From the NCBI GenBank assembly GCA_017540945.1, contig JAFYAB010000039.1, positions 1-19,792 of the forward strand: DNA of 19,792 nt, written 5' to 3'. How positions within the stretch are numbered: the first letter of the stretch is position 1; each line of letters begins with the position of its first letter. Below, in pieces: positions 5,487-15,037 of the stretch. Position numbers and translations under genes: made by a program. Under the pieces are notes generated by a model. It had not been told where the DNA came from, searched no databases, and saw nothing but the letters and a program-made list of their open reading frames with translations. Source of the stretch: Oscillospiraceae bacterium (lineage in GTDB: Bacteria > Bacillota_A > Clostridia > Oscillospirales > Oscillospiraceae).

Positions 5487-7229
5487 ATGTTCAAAAAACT
5501 GCTCGCCTGCGTGCGAGACGTGAAAAAACACGCGATCCTGACGCCCTTGCTGATGATCGGCGAGGTGGGTCTGGAGTGCACCCTGCCCATGATCACCGCC
5601 AAGCTGATCAACGCCATCGAGGCCGGAGCCGATATGTCCCTGATCCTGCGCTACGGCGGGATCCTGATCCTGATGGCCATGGGCTCCATGTGCTGCGGCA
5701 TCCTGGCGGGCTGGTTCGCCGCCTCGGCGGGCGCGGGCTTTGCCCGGAACCTGCGCCACGACCTCTTTGCCAAGGTCCAGAGCTTCTCCTTTGCCAACAT
5801 CGACAAATTCTCCACCGCCTCCCTGGTGACCCGGCTCACCACCGACGTCACCAACGTGCAGATGGCCTTTATGATGATCATCCGCGTGGCGGTGCGTTCG
5901 CCCCTGATGCTGGTCTTCGCGGTGCTCATGTCCATCAACATGGGCGGCCCCGTGGCCCTGGTCTTCCTGCTGGTGATCCCCATCCTGGGCGTTGGTCTGC
6001 TGGTGATCGCCAAAAAGGCCATGCCCATGTTCAAGAAGGTCTTCAAGAAGTACGACAAGCTGAACAACTCCGTCCAGGAGAACGTCAAGGGCATGCGGGT
6101 GGTCAAGAGCTTCGTCCGGGAGGGCTACGAGCAGCAGAAGTTCGGCGCGGCCTCCGAGGACGTGCGGAACGACTTCACCCGAGTCGAAAAGCTGCTGGCC
6201 CTCAACAATCCCCTGATGCTGCTGGCCATGTATGTCTGCATGCTGCTGATCCCCCTGCTGTCGGCCAAGACCATTGTGGCCTCCGGCGGCAGCCAGATGC
6301 AGGTGGGCGACCTGGCCTCCCTGATCACCTACGCCATGCAGATCCTCATGAGCCTGATGATGCTCTCCATGATCTTCGTCATGCTGACCATCTCCGGCGA
6401 AGCGGCCCGCCGCGTGACGGAGGTGCTGGACACCGAGCCCACCCTTACGAACCCCGAGCACCCCGTCACCGAGGTGAAGGACGGCTCCGTGGATTTTGAA
6501 AATGTCAGCTTCAAGTACAATCCCGAAGCCCGGGCCTGCGCCCTGGCGGACGTGAATCTGCACATCAAGTCCGGTCAGACCGTGGGCATCCTGGGCGGTA
6601 CCGGCTCCGCAAAGACCACCCTGATCCAGCTGATTTCCCGGCTCTACGATGTGAGCGAGGGCAGCGTCAAGGTCGGCGGCGTGGACGTGCGGGAGTACGA
6701 CATGGAGGCCCTGCGCAACCAGGTGGCCGTGGTCCTGCAGAAGAATGTGCTCTTCTCCGGCACCATCAAGGAGAATCTGCGCTGGGGCGACCCCAACGCC
6801 TCCGACGAGGAGATGATCCGCGCCTGCAAGCAGGCCCAGGCCCACGACTTTATCATGGCCCACCCGGAGGGCTACGACCGCTTCATCGAGCAGGGCGGCG
6901 CCAACGTCTCCGGCGGCCAGAAGCAGCGGCTCTGCATTGCCCGGGCCCTGCTGAAAAAGCCGAAGATCCTGATCCTGGACGACTCCACCTCCGCGGTGGA
7001 CACCCAGACCGACGCCCTGATCCGCAGGGCCTTCCGGGAGGAGCTGCCCGACATCACCAAGCTGATCATCGCCCAGCGAGTGGCCTCCGTCCAGGACGCG
7101 GACCTGATCCTGGTGATGGACAACGGCCGCATCGCCGCCCAGGGCACCCACGAGGAGCTGCTCCAGACCAGCGAGATCTACCGCGAGGTCTACACCTCTC
7201 AGACGAAGGGAGGCGAGGACGTTGCCTAA
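5487..7229 (+). CDS. Heterodimeric ABC exporter, half-transporter with degenerate ATP site
   Basis: A 580-residue half-transporter with an N-terminal six-helix membrane domain (about 15-315) and a C-terminal ATPase (about 335-570). The start at 5487 has AGGAGG 7 bases upstream. Visible motifs are Walker A GGTGSAKTT (from residue 371; Ala where Gly is usual), Q-loop Gln418, signature VSGGQ (474-478), Walker B LILDD (Asp498-Asp499) and switch-loop Gln530. The catalytic Glu is Asp and the switch His is Gln. Those are the changes known for the degenerate site of heterodimeric exporters such as TM287/288 and BmrCD. The partner subunit is encoded next and overlaps the end of this gene, so the two are translationally coupled and form one transporter in the cytoplasmic membrane. 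The substrate is unknown; drugs, lipids or peptides are usual for the family. Confidence 0.9.
   Translation: MFKKLLACVRDVKKHAILTPLLMIGEVGLECTLPMITAKLINAIEAGADMSLILRYGGILILMAMGSMCCGILAGWFAASAGAGFARNLRHDLFAKVQSFSFANIDKFSTASLVTRLTTDVTNVQMAFMMIIRVAVRSPLMLVFAVLMSINMGGPVALVFLLVIPILGVGLLVIAKKAMPMFKKVFKKYDKLNNSVQENVKGMRVVKSFVREGYEQQKFGAASEDVRNDFTRVEKLLALNNPLMLLAMYVCMLLIPLLSAKTIVASGGSQMQVGDLASLITYAMQILMSLMMLSMIFVMLTISGEAARRVTEVLDTEPTLTNPEHPVTEVKDGSVDFENVSFKYNPEARACALADVNLHIKSGQTVGILGGTGSAKTTLIQLISRLYDVSEGSVKVGGVDVREYDMEALRNQVAVVLQKNVLFSGTIKENLRWGDPNASDEEMIRACKQAQAHDFIMAHPEGYDRFIEQGGANVSGGQKQRLCIARALLKKPKILILDDSTSAVDTQTDALIRRAFREELPDITKLIIAQRVASVQDADLILVMDNGRIAAQGTHEELLQTSEIYREVYTSQTKGGEDVA
7208..7224 (+). 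promoter_or_regulatory. Ribosome binding site that fixes a TTG start
   Basis: GGGAGG (7208-7213) lies 8 bases before TTG (7222). The next in-frame ATG, at 7252, is preceded only by A/C-rich sequence, so TTG is the better start and gives an 8-base overlap with the upstream ABC gene. Confidence 0.65.
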
Positions 7230-9162
7230 GCCCCAGACGAACAAAAACAACATGCCCAAGGCCCGGAAGGGCACCCTGCCCCGGGTTGTCAGGCTGCTGA
7301 TGGAGGACTACAAGTGGCCCTTCCTGCTGGCCATGCTCCTGATGGCGATCTACTCCATCGGCAACATCTCCCCCTCCGTGTTTATCAAGAAGATCTCCGA
7401 GATCATCCTGAGCTTCACCGCCGCCCGGGACTGGGACGCGGCCAAGGCTGAGATCCTGACGGTCCTGGCCTTCATGGTGGTCCTGCTGGCGGCCACCATC
7501 GTCTGCAACTACTTCTACCAGCGGCTCATGGCGATCATCACCCAGGGCTTTCTGGACAAGATGCGCAAGCGCATGTTCAACAAGATGCAGCAGCTGCCCA
7601 TCAAGTACTTCGACGCCCACGGCCACGGCGACATCATGTCCCACTACACCAACGACATCGACACCCTGCGCCAGCTGGTGAGCCAGAGCATTCCCCGGAT
7701 TCTGCAGTCCGGCGTCATGCTGATCGGTATGCTGGGCATCATGCTCTGGTATTCCATGAACCTGATGCTGGTGGTGCTGGTGGGAGTCTTCGGCATGAGC
7801 TTTGCCGTCAAGCACATCGGCGGCCGCTCTGCCTCCAACTTTGTCCTGCAGCAGAAGGCCATCGGCAAGCTGGAGGGCTTCGTGGAGGAGATCATGAACG
7901 GCCAGAAGGTGGTCAAGGTCTTCTGCCATGAGGAGGCCAGTCAGGCCGATTTTGACGCCGTCAACGGAGAGCTCTGCGAGGCTGCCACCAAGGCCACCCG
8001 CTTTTCCAACATCCTGGGCCCCGTCATGGGCAACATCGGCAATATGCTCTATGTGCTGATCGCCATTGTGGGCTCCGCCTTCATCACCCTCAAGACCCCC
8101 AACGCCTCCCTGAGCGGCCTCTTCAACGGGAGCTTCGGGACGGTGCTGGAGCTCTCTGTGGTGATCTCCTTCCTGAACATCGCCAAGCAGTTCACCGGCC
8201 AGGTCAACGGCATCGCCCAGCAGTTCAACTCCATTGTCATGGCCCTGGCCGGCGCGGACCGGATCTTCCAGCTGATGGACGAGCCCGCCGAGGAGGACCA
8301 CGGCTACGTCACCCTGGTGAACGCTGAGGAGCTGCCCGACGGGACCCTCCGGGAGGCCGACCACCGCACCGGCGTCTGGGCCTGGCGCCATCCCCACAAG
8401 GCCGAGGGCACCGTGACCTACGAGCGGCTGCGGGGCGACGTGCGGATGTTCGACGTGGACTTCTCCTATGTGGAGGGCAAGAAGGTCCTGGAGGACATCA
8501 CCCTTTGGGCGGAGCCCGGCCAGAAGATCGCCTTCGTGGGCGCCACCGGCGCCGGCAAGACCACCATCACGAACCTCATCAACCGCTTCTACGACATCGA
8601 GGACGGCAAGATCCGCTACGACGGCATCAACATCACCAAGATCAAAAAGCCGGATCTCCGCCGCTCCCTGGGCGTGGTGCTCCAGGACGTGAACCTCTTC
8701 ACCGGCACCGTCATGGACAACATCCGCTATGGCAAGCTGGACGCCACCGACGAGGAGTGTATCCGGGCCGCCAAGCTGGCCAACGCCCACGACTTTATCA
8801 CCCGCCTGCCCCAGGGCTACGATACCATGCTCACCGGCAACGGCGCCAACCTCTCCCAGGGCCAGCGCCAGCTCCTGTCCATCGCCCGGGCGGCGGTGGC
8901 GGATCCCCCGGTGATGATCCTGGACGAGGCCACCTCCTCCATCGACACCCGCACCGAGGCCCTGGTCCAGCAGGGCATGGACGCCCTGATGCACGGCCGC
9001 ACGGTCTTTGTCATCGCCCACCGGCTGAGTACGGTCCGCAACGCCGAGGCCATCATGGTCCTGGACCATGGCCGCATCATCGAGCGCGGCTCCCACAAGG
9101 ACCTGATCGCCCAGAAGGGCGTCTACTACAGGCTCTACACGGGCGCCTTCGAACTGGAATGA
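7222..9162 (+). CDS. Heterodimeric ABC exporter, half-transporter with canonical ATP site
   Basis: A 646-residue partner of the preceding ABC subunit, read from a TTG start that overlaps its last codons. The membrane domain spans about 30-345. A 55-residue linker (about 355-410, containing TGVWAWRHPH) precedes the ATPase and seems to be family-specific. Motifs are Walker A GATGAGKT (440-447), Q-loop Gln488, signature LSQGQ (544-548, diverged from LSGGQ), Walker B MILDE (Asp568, Glu569) and switch His600. The consensus Walker B and His here, paired with VSGGQ of the first subunit, make the active site. The degenerate Walker B of the first subunit with LSQGQ here makes the inactive one, as in TM287/288-type exporters. 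A hairpin terminator follows 19 bases after the stop. Substrate not predictable. Confidence 0.9.
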   Translation: MPKPQTNKNNMPKARKGTLPRVVRLLMEDYKWPFLLAMLLMAIYSIGNISPSVFIKKISEIILSFTAARDWDAAKAEILTVLAFMVVLLAATIVCNYFYQRLMAIITQGFLDKMRKRMFNKMQQLPIKYFDAHGHGDIMSHYTNDIDTLRQLVSQSIPRILQSGVMLIGMLGIMLWYSMNLMLVVLVGVFGMSFAVKHIGGRSASNFVLQQKAIGKLEGFVEEIMNGQKVVKVFCHEEASQADFDAVNGELCEAATKATRFSNILGPVMGNIGNMLYVLIAIVGSAFITLKTPNASLSGLFNGSFGTVLELSVVISFLNIAKQFTGQVNGIAQQFNSIVMALAGADRIFQLMDEPAEEDHGYVTLVNAEELPDGTLREADHRTGVWAWRHPHKAEGTVTYERLRGDVRMFDVDFSYVEGKKVLEDITLWAEPGQKIAFVGATGAGKTTITNLINRFYDIEDGKIRYDGINITKIKKPDLRRSLGVVLQDVNLFTGTVMDNIRYGKLDATDEECIRAAKLANAHDFITRLPQGYDTMLTGNGANLSQGQRQLLSIARAAVADPPVMILDEATSSIDTRTEALVQQGMDALMHGRTVFVIAHRLSTVRNAEAIMVLDHGRIIERGSHKDLIAQKGVYYRLYTGAFELE

Positions 9163-9180
9163 GCCTCCAAAAACAAATAA

Positions 9181-9218
9181 TCAAAAATTCAGCCCCACTT
9201 ATGGGACTGAATTTTTGA
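9181..9218 (+). terminator. Rho-independent terminator of the ABC operon
   Basis: Perfect 12-base arms TCAAAAATTCAG (9181-9192) and CTGAATTTTTGA (9207-9218), with an inner CCC/GGG, directly behind the ABC operon. The T5 run lies within the 3' arm, so the structure could also act in reverse. Confidence 0.6.
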
Positions 9219-9263
9219 TATCATGGTCCTGAACGCCTGAAAAAGCGGAAAGGAGCGAACGCT

Positions 9264-11414
9264 ATGGATCTCACAACGAAACTGAACGCGGAGCAGATGG
9301 AGGCGGTCACCGCCACGGAGGGCTTCGTCCGGGTCATCGCGGGGGCCGGCTCCGGCAAGACGAGAGCCCTGACCCACCGCTTCGCCTGGCTGGTGAACGA
9401 GCTGGGCATCCTGCCGGGTAATATCCTCTGCGTCACCTTCACCAACAAGGCCGCCAACGAGATGCGCCAGCGCATCCACCTGCTCACCGGGGACAACGAT
9501 ACCGGTTACATCAACACCTTCCACGGCTTCTGCGTCTCGGTGCTCCAGGAGGACAGCTTTGCCGTGGGCTATCCCAAGGCCTTCCTGGTGCTGGACAACT
9601 CCGACATCGACGCCATGCTGCGGATCATCTACGAGGAGCGGGGCCTGACCCTGCGGGACATGACCTTCGCCAACGCCCGGGACATGATCGAGATGCAGAA
9701 GCTTCGATTCCACCCGGAGTATTACGAGGATCTGATCGACCTGCCCCTGGAGGACCTGCGGGCCAAGTACGACGGAGCCCGGAGCCGGGACAACATCATC
9801 TTCTACGGCTACCTCTACCAGCAGAAGAAGTGCTTCGGCCTGGACTACAACGATCTGATCAAATTCTCCATCTACATTTTCCGGAAGCACGCCGACATCC
9901 GCCTCAAGTGGCAGCGGCGGCTGGAGTACATCATGATCGACGAGTTTCAGGACATCGACGAGCCCCAGTACGAGCTGATGGAGCTGCTCTGCGACTACCA
10001 CAAGAACCTCTTTGTGGTGGGGGACCCGGATCAGACCATCTATACCTGGCGGGGGGCTGATATCCGCTATCTGTTGGACTTTGACCAAAAGCACCCCGGC
10101 ACCCGCACCATCTTTATGAACCGCAACTATCGCTCCACGCCCCAGATCCTGGAGGCGGTCAACGACCTGATCGACAAGAACCGGAACCGGCTGAAGAAGG
10201 ATCTGATCCCCACTCTGCCGACGGGGCCGAGGGTGCTCTGCCACCATGCCGAAACTCCCGACGAGGAGGCCAAATGGATCGTCTCCCGGATCCGGGCCCT
10301 CCATGCCGCCGGCACCGCGTACCGGGACATAACCCTGCTCTACCGGGCCCACTACCTGACCCGCTCTGTGGAGGACGTGCTGAACAAGGAAAAGCTGCCC
10401 TATACGATCTACAGCGGCGTGCCCTTCTACGGCCGGGCGGAGATCAAGGACGCCCTGAGCTACCTGCGGCTCATCGCCTACCGGGACGACCTCTCCTTTC
10501 TGCGGGTGGCCAATGTGCCCAAGCGGAACCTGGGCAAGCGGCGGATGGAGTTCTTGCAGGCCTGGGCGGAGGAAAACCACTGCTCTCTCTTCCTGGCTCT
10601 GCAGAAGAATCTGGACACGGAGCTCTTCCGGGGCACCAAGGCCGCGGCCTTCGTCCGGCTGGTGGAGGAGTTCTCCGCCTCCTGGGAGGGGCGGCCCGTA
10701 TCCGAGCTGCTGACCGCCCTGCTCCATGAGAGCCGCTACGAGGAGCTGCTGCGAACCGAGGGCAGCCAGGAGCGTCTGGACAATTTGGCAGAGCTGAAGC
10801 AGTCCATCTACGAGTACGAGACAAGCTGCGGCGAGGAGGCGGATCTGCCCCACTACCTGGCTCACGTGGCCCTCTATACCAACACCGATCTGGACGAGCA
10901 GGGCGACAAGCTGAAGCTCATGACCGTCCACGCGGCCAAGGGCCTGGAGTTTCCCCACGTCTTTCTGCTGGGCCTCAACGAGGGCGTCTTTCCCTCCCGC
11001 AAAACCGGGACCCTGGAGGCCATGGAGGAGGAGCGGCGGCTCTGCTTCGTGGCCATGACCCGGGCGGAGCGGAGCCTCTGCCTCTCGGAGGCGGCGGGGC
11101 GCAATTTCGACGGCTCTCCCCGTTACCCCTCCCGCTTCCTGCTGGACATCGACGAGGCCCATCTGGAGCTGACCCGGCCCCGGCAGGAGGGACTGATCGC
11201 CGAGGCCCGGGCCTTCATCGCCGCCGCCGAGCGGGCTCTGCCCGAGAACCGGGCCGCGGCGGCCTTCCCCGTGGGCACCCGGGTGCGCCACGCCGTCTTC
11301 GGCCCCGGAACCGTGGAGGGCATCGATGAAGGCCGGGCCGCCCACCTGGTCCGCTTTGACAGCATGCCCACCGCCCGGGCAATCAGCTTCCGGGCCAAGC
11401 TGGAACGCCTGTAA
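9264..11414 (+). CDS. UvrD/REP-family superfamily 1A DNA helicase
   Basis: A 716-residue ATP-dependent 3'-5' DNA helicase with all family motifs: Q motif LNAEQMEAV (7-15), motif I AGAGSGKT (26-33), TFTNKAANEM (58-67), TFHGFC (85-90), Walker B IDEFQD (225-230), GDPDQTIYTWRGA (253-265), NYRST (288-292), TVHAAKGLEF (554-563) and VAMTRAE (596-602). The last 49 residues, FPVGTRVRHAVFGPGTVEGI onward, look like the Tudor-like tail of PcrA, which is known to contact RNA polymerase. Length is close to PcrA, but MDLTTKLNAEQ and GDNDTGYINTFHGFC fit better a second clostridial UvrD-like helicase distinct from housekeeping PcrA, so no symbol is given. The ATG has AAAGGAG 8 bases upstream. It probably acts in repair or replication. 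It is separated from the ABC operon by a terminator and seems to be its own unit. Confidence 0.9.
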   Translation: MDLTTKLNAEQMEAVTATEGFVRVIAGAGSGKTRALTHRFAWLVNELGILPGNILCVTFTNKAANEMRQRIHLLTGDNDTGYINTFHGFCVSVLQEDSFAVGYPKAFLVLDNSDIDAMLRIIYEERGLTLRDMTFANARDMIEMQKLRFHPEYYEDLIDLPLEDLRAKYDGARSRDNIIFYGYLYQQKKCFGLDYNDLIKFSIYIFRKHADIRLKWQRRLEYIMIDEFQDIDEPQYELMELLCDYHKNLFVVGDPDQTIYTWRGADIRYLLDFDQKHPGTRTIFMNRNYRSTPQILEAVNDLIDKNRNRLKKDLIPTLPTGPRVLCHHAETPDEEAKWIVSRIRALHAAGTAYRDITLLYRAHYLTRSVEDVLNKEKLPYTIYSGVPFYGRAEIKDALSYLRLIAYRDDLSFLRVANVPKRNLGKRRMEFLQAWAEENHCSLFLALQKNLDTELFRGTKAAAFVRLVEEFSASWEGRPVSELLTALLHESRYEELLRTEGSQERLDNLAELKQSIYEYETSCGEEADLPHYLAHVALYTNTDLDEQGDKLKLMTVHAAKGLEFPHVFLLGLNEGVFPSRKTGTLEAMEEERRLCFVAMTRAERSLCLSEAAGRNFDGSPRYPSRFLLDIDEAHLELTRPRQEGLIAEARAFIAAAERALPENRAAAAFPVGTRVRHAVFGPGTVEGIDEGRAAHLVRFDSMPTARAISFRAKLERL

Positions 11415-11451
11415 AAGGAGCGGGAACAGAGATCGAAAAGCAGAGCATCCG

Positions 11452-11485
11452 TTTCTTTCGTTGCGCAGGTTGAGAACGAAAGAAA
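11452..11485. terminator. Perfect 11-base inverted repeat after the helicase gene
   Basis: TTTCTTTCGTT (11452-11462) and AACGAAAGAAA (11475-11485) with a 12-base loop, 37 bases after the helicase stop. There is no T-tract after the 3' arm, so it is a weak terminator candidate or a protein or RNA-stability element. Confidence 0.4.
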
Positions 11486-11548
11486 AACAACGCCAAACAG
11501 AAATTTTTCTCGAATTTTGATATTGCGGTAGAAAAAACTTCTGCGTTC

Positions 11549-11557
11549 TGTTATAAT
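11549..11557 (+). promoter_or_regulatory. Extended -10 promoter of the peptidase gene
   Basis: TG-T-TATAAT (11549-11557) is an extended -10 element 68 bases before the start codon. No good -35 box is seen at the right distance (TAGAAA is the nearest), which is normal for extended -10 promoters. Confidence 0.55.
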
Positions 11558-11625
11558 AAAGAAGGATATTGCTTGGATAAGCGAATCGCCCGAAAAAATC
11601 TGATTTTCACAAAAAGGAGCAAAAG

Positions 11626-14600
11626 ATGAACAGACGAATCTCCAAGCTTCCAGCCCTGCTGCTGGCCTTGACCCTGATCCTGAGCCTGCTGCCAACGGCT
11701 CTGGCGGCTCCCGCCCGGAGCGAAAGCGACCCGGCGGAGAGCAACGCCCTCCGCGCCACCGGCCTGCTGCCCATCCTGCCCCATGGCGGCAAGCTGCCCG
11801 GAGAGACGGACAGGAAAGACGACGACACTGTCCGGGGCGCCCTGCCCGCCGCCTATGACAGCCGGGACTACGGCTACATCACGCCCGTCCGGGACCAGGG
11901 CAGCTACAACACCTGCTGGACCTTCTCCACCGCCGCTGCCTGCGAGGCCTATATGATCAAGCACGGCGTGGAGGTAGGAGATACCGGTGTCGCCGCGGAT
12001 CAGAGCCTGAATCTCTCTGAGTACCATCTGGCCTGGTACACCTACACCGCGGCTTACGACGCCGAGGAGATGCTCACCGGCGACAACACGGCCTTTCTCA
12101 GCTCCGCCAACACCAACTTCCTGGACCACGGCGGCACCGGCGAGCTGGTCAGCTATCCCCTCATGCGCTGGACCGGCCTGGCCGCCGAGACGGAGCCCGC
12201 CCTGATGTACAGCTCCGCCAGCTATAACGGCCTGGGCGCCGACTACGCGTACCAGTACAACGTGGCCCACGTCCAGTCCGCCAAGCACTTCTTCGGCGAG
12301 AACATCGACGAGGTCAAGCGCCACATCATGGAGTACGGCGCCGGGGCCATGGGCGTCCGGGTCTCCAACCAGAGCGGCACCGCCTACCACGGCGGCGTCA
12401 ACACCTCCAACGGCACCATCTGCTGGAAGCAGAACGCCGTGGCCTATCAGGACGCCAACTTCTACTATGCCGACCATGACGTGACCGTGGTGGGCTGGGA
12501 CGACAACTATCCCAAGGAGAACTTCAACAACGGCTATCGGCCGAGCCAGAACGGCGCCTGGATCATCAAGAACTCCTGGGGCACCGGAATCGGCGTTGAC
12601 GGCTATTTCTACGTCTCCTATGAGGATTCCGCCACCCGCGCCAGCTACGTCTCCTTCTTCACCGTGGAGGGGGTTGACAACTACGACCACAACTACCAGT
12701 ATGACGGCTCCGCCAACTATTCCTGCTGGGAGGAGCTCAGCACCGGGGACGCCATCGCCCAGGAGTTCGTCGCGGGCGGCAGCGAGACCCTGAACGCCGT
12801 AGCCATCGGCATGTGCGGCGACGACACAGATTACACGCTGAAGATCTACACCGACTGCACCCCGGGCGACCCCACCGCAGGCGTTCTGGCCCACAGCCAG
12901 ACCGGCAACATCGACTACTGGGGCTACCAGACCGTCCCCCTGGACAGCCCCGTCACGCTGAGCCAGGGCCAGCGATTCTCCGTGGTCTTCGAGTTCGAAG
13001 GCAGCGACATCCTGCCCCTCTACGATGCCAGCTATTCGGAAAACCAGTATTACAACATGCAGGTCACCCACCAGCCCCATCCCAACACCGCCTATCTCAA
13101 GCGCGCCGCGGATTCCGCCTGGACCGACATGTCCGGCGACCGCAACTACCGGGTCAAGGCCTACACCCGGGACATTCCCGAGGAACCCGTCCCCATGAGC
13201 CTGTCCTGCTATGCCCTGGGCAGCCTGTATCAGACCATCTCCGGCACCGCCGGCGACAAGATCCATCTGCCCTCCACGGCCCCCGCCGCCGAGGGTTGGA
13301 GCTTCCTGGGCTGGGTCGCCGCGCCATTGGAGGAGACTGTCGAGAAGCCAGTATTTTACAAGCCCGGCGCCTCCTACAAGCTGACGGCCTCCGTCTCCGC
13401 TGTCTACGCGCTGTATCTGCGCGCAGAGCCCATCGACGCCCCCGTTACCTATGAGCTGGTCACCGCCGTACCCAGCACCTGGGAGGGGAAATACGTATTC
13501 ACCTGCATGAACACCACCGGCAGCGCCGAGTACGTCATGTACGGCGTGGCGGGAGACGCCAACATTGAGAACACCAGCTCCGCCGCAGCCTTCGCCTCCT
13601 CCGGCATCACCCGGAACGGAACGACCCTGAGCGATGTGCCGGAGCGCTATGTTTTCGAGATCGCGGCCTCCGGCGGCGGCATGTCCGTCCGCAGTGTGGA
13701 CAAAAACAGCTGGCTCGCCAGCGTACAGACCGGAAGCACCTCCACCTCCTATTATCTGTACGCGCTGAACGAGTACGACGCGGGGAAGTGCTCCTGGACC
13801 TTTGAAAAGGACGACGACGCCTGGTATCTGAAGAACAACAACAGCGGCCTGGTCCCCTATGTCGGCGTCAGCGGCTCCACCTTCGCCATGACCCGCTACG
13901 GCGGCGAATTCAAATACTACAAGCAGAATCCCACCGAGACCTTCTATTATTCCACCGTCGGCGGAGCGCCGGAGCCCACCGAGCCCATCGAGATCGACAC
14001 GATCCAGATCTACGCCTCCCTTTCCATCGGGATTGAGCTCGATGCATCCTTCAGCGTGCGCAGCACGGATCTGAGCAATTACAATTCCTGGTACATCGAG
14101 GTCAGCAAGCTGGACGCGGACGGAAAGGTGACTGCGTCCAAGCGCTTCGGCGAAGGCCAGGAGGGGGCCGTCACCGGCGACGACGTCTACCAGGCCAGAT
14201 ACACAGATATCACCGCCAAGGAGCTGGGCGTTGCCTTCACCGCTTCCGTCCACGCCTTTGACGCCGACGGCCGGGAGTATGTCAGCAAAAATATCGTCAA
14301 CAGCGAGCCGATCTTCACCTTCCGGGATTACATTCTCGGCGAGCTGACGAAGGAGGGCAACTCCGATTCGATACGGACCCTGGCCGCGGACCTGCTGAAC
14401 TACGGCGCGGCGGCGCAGGTGTATTTCGAATACGACGTTGAGCACCTGGTGAACGAGAATCTGAGCATCGAGGCCCAGGCCGCGCTGAAGCATTATGCAA
14501 CCGCGGGCGAGGCCTCCGCGACTCTGGTGAACGGAACGAACGGTCCCAACGTCTACGGCAGCTTGTCGATCAAGAATCGGATCGTGCTGACCCTGACGAT

Positions 14601-14925
14601 CCGGGGCATTGGCTCACCGGAGACGGTGCAGATCAAGATCAAGGAGCATGATGGCGAAAAGGTGAAGGAGATTATCGACACCGAGAAGAAAGACTCCGTC
14701 TGGCAGGTACAGTATTCCGGTCTGGATGCAGAGGACATGCGGACCCTGTACGACTATGTTCCGGTGGCGGACGGCGCAGAGGTCGGCACGCCGCTGAGCT
14801 GGTCCGTGGAGGGCTACGCCCGGGAGGCCCGGCTGAACGAGGATGCCACGTCTGCGGAGCTGGATCTGTTCAACGCCCTGCTCCACTATGTGGACGCGGT
14901 GGACGCGGTGGATTTCGGCAGCTGA
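11626..14925 (+). CDS. Secreted papain-like (C1) cysteine peptidase with lectin-like domain
   Basis: A 1099-residue secreted protein. AAGGAG precedes the ATG. The signal peptide ends near LPTALAA (27). A short linker leads to a C1 peptidase domain (about 73-346) with SRDYGYITPVRDQG (Gln91), TCWTF (Cys97), DHDVTVVGW (His284) and IIKNSWG (Asn316), the full papain catalytic set. Residues about 366-516 match the lectin-like domain that often follows such peptidases (TLNAVAIGM, LKIYTD, VPLDSPVTLSQGQRFSVVFE). About 523-600 looks like an InlB/Flg_new-type repeat (GWSFLGW). Residues 607-770 are a domain I cannot name. Residues about 787-1095 are the C-terminal module shared with the next protein (YGAAAQ, KNRIVLTLTIRGIG). 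No LPXTG or SLH motif is seen. It probably degrades proteins or glycoproteins at the cell surface or outside. The end VDAVDAVDF is a small internal repeat. Confidence 0.88.
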   Translation: MNRRISKLPALLLALTLILSLLPTALAAPARSESDPAESNALRATGLLPILPHGGKLPGETDRKDDDTVRGALPAAYDSRDYGYITPVRDQGSYNTCWTFSTAAACEAYMIKHGVEVGDTGVAADQSLNLSEYHLAWYTYTAAYDAEEMLTGDNTAFLSSANTNFLDHGGTGELVSYPLMRWTGLAAETEPALMYSSASYNGLGADYAYQYNVAHVQSAKHFFGENIDEVKRHIMEYGAGAMGVRVSNQSGTAYHGGVNTSNGTICWKQNAVAYQDANFYYADHDVTVVGWDDNYPKENFNNGYRPSQNGAWIIKNSWGTGIGVDGYFYVSYEDSATRASYVSFFTVEGVDNYDHNYQYDGSANYSCWEELSTGDAIAQEFVAGGSETLNAVAIGMCGDDTDYTLKIYTDCTPGDPTAGVLAHSQTGNIDYWGYQTVPLDSPVTLSQGQRFSVVFEFEGSDILPLYDASYSENQYYNMQVTHQPHPNTAYLKRAADSAWTDMSGDRNYRVKAYTRDIPEEPVPMSLSCYALGSLYQTISGTAGDKIHLPSTAPAAEGWSFLGWVAAPLEETVEKPVFYKPGASYKLTASVSAVYALYLRAEPIDAPVTYELVTAVPSTWEGKYVFTCMNTTGSAEYVMYGVAGDANIENTSSAAAFASSGITRNGTTLSDVPERYVFEIAASGGGMSVRSVDKNSWLASVQTGSTSTSYYLYALNEYDAGKCSWTFEKDDDAWYLKNNNSGLVPYVGVSGSTFAMTRYGGEFKYYKQNPTETFYYSTVGGAPEPTEPIEIDTIQIYASLSIGIELDASFSVRSTDLSNYNSWYIEVSKLDADGKVTASKRFGEGQEGAVTGDDVYQARYTDITAKELGVAFTASVHAFDADGREYVSKNIVNSEPIFTFRDYILGELTKEGNSDSIRTLAADLLNYGAAAQVYFEYDVEHLVNENLSIEAQAALKHYATAGEASATLVNGTNGPNVYGSLSIKNRIVLTLTIRGIGSPETVQIKIKEHDGEKVKEIIDTEKKDSVWQVQYSGLDAEDMRTLYDYVPVADGAEVGTPLSWSVEGYAREARLNEDATSAELDLFNALLHYVDAVDAVDFGS
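14578..14870 (+). repeat. Near-identical DNA segment, copy 1 (see 19485-19778)
   Basis: Bases 14578-14656 are identical to 19485-19563 (79 bases, by eye). The match continues with scattered differences, including another identical run around 14697-14745, to the end of the module. Confidence 0.8.
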
Positions 14926-15037
14926 ATACAGGCCCAAATGCGCGCAGAAAAACAAAAAGCCCGACAGTTCTACATTCATAAGGAAGTTTTGCCGCATTTC
15001 GATGGGGTGGGTAACTGCGCGTACGATTAGAAAAAGA

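Noticed and set aside
5447..6499. Plus-strand 350-codon ORF overlapping the first ABC gene
   Set aside because: Arg/Pro/Gly/His-rich out-of-frame shadow of the ABC reading frame.
5484..14493. Long minus-strand ORFs at 5484-7274, 7066-9096, 9189-11345 and 11551-14493
   Set aside because: Each lies opposite a clear gene (ABC subunits, helicase, peptidase) and has the same low-complexity shadow composition.
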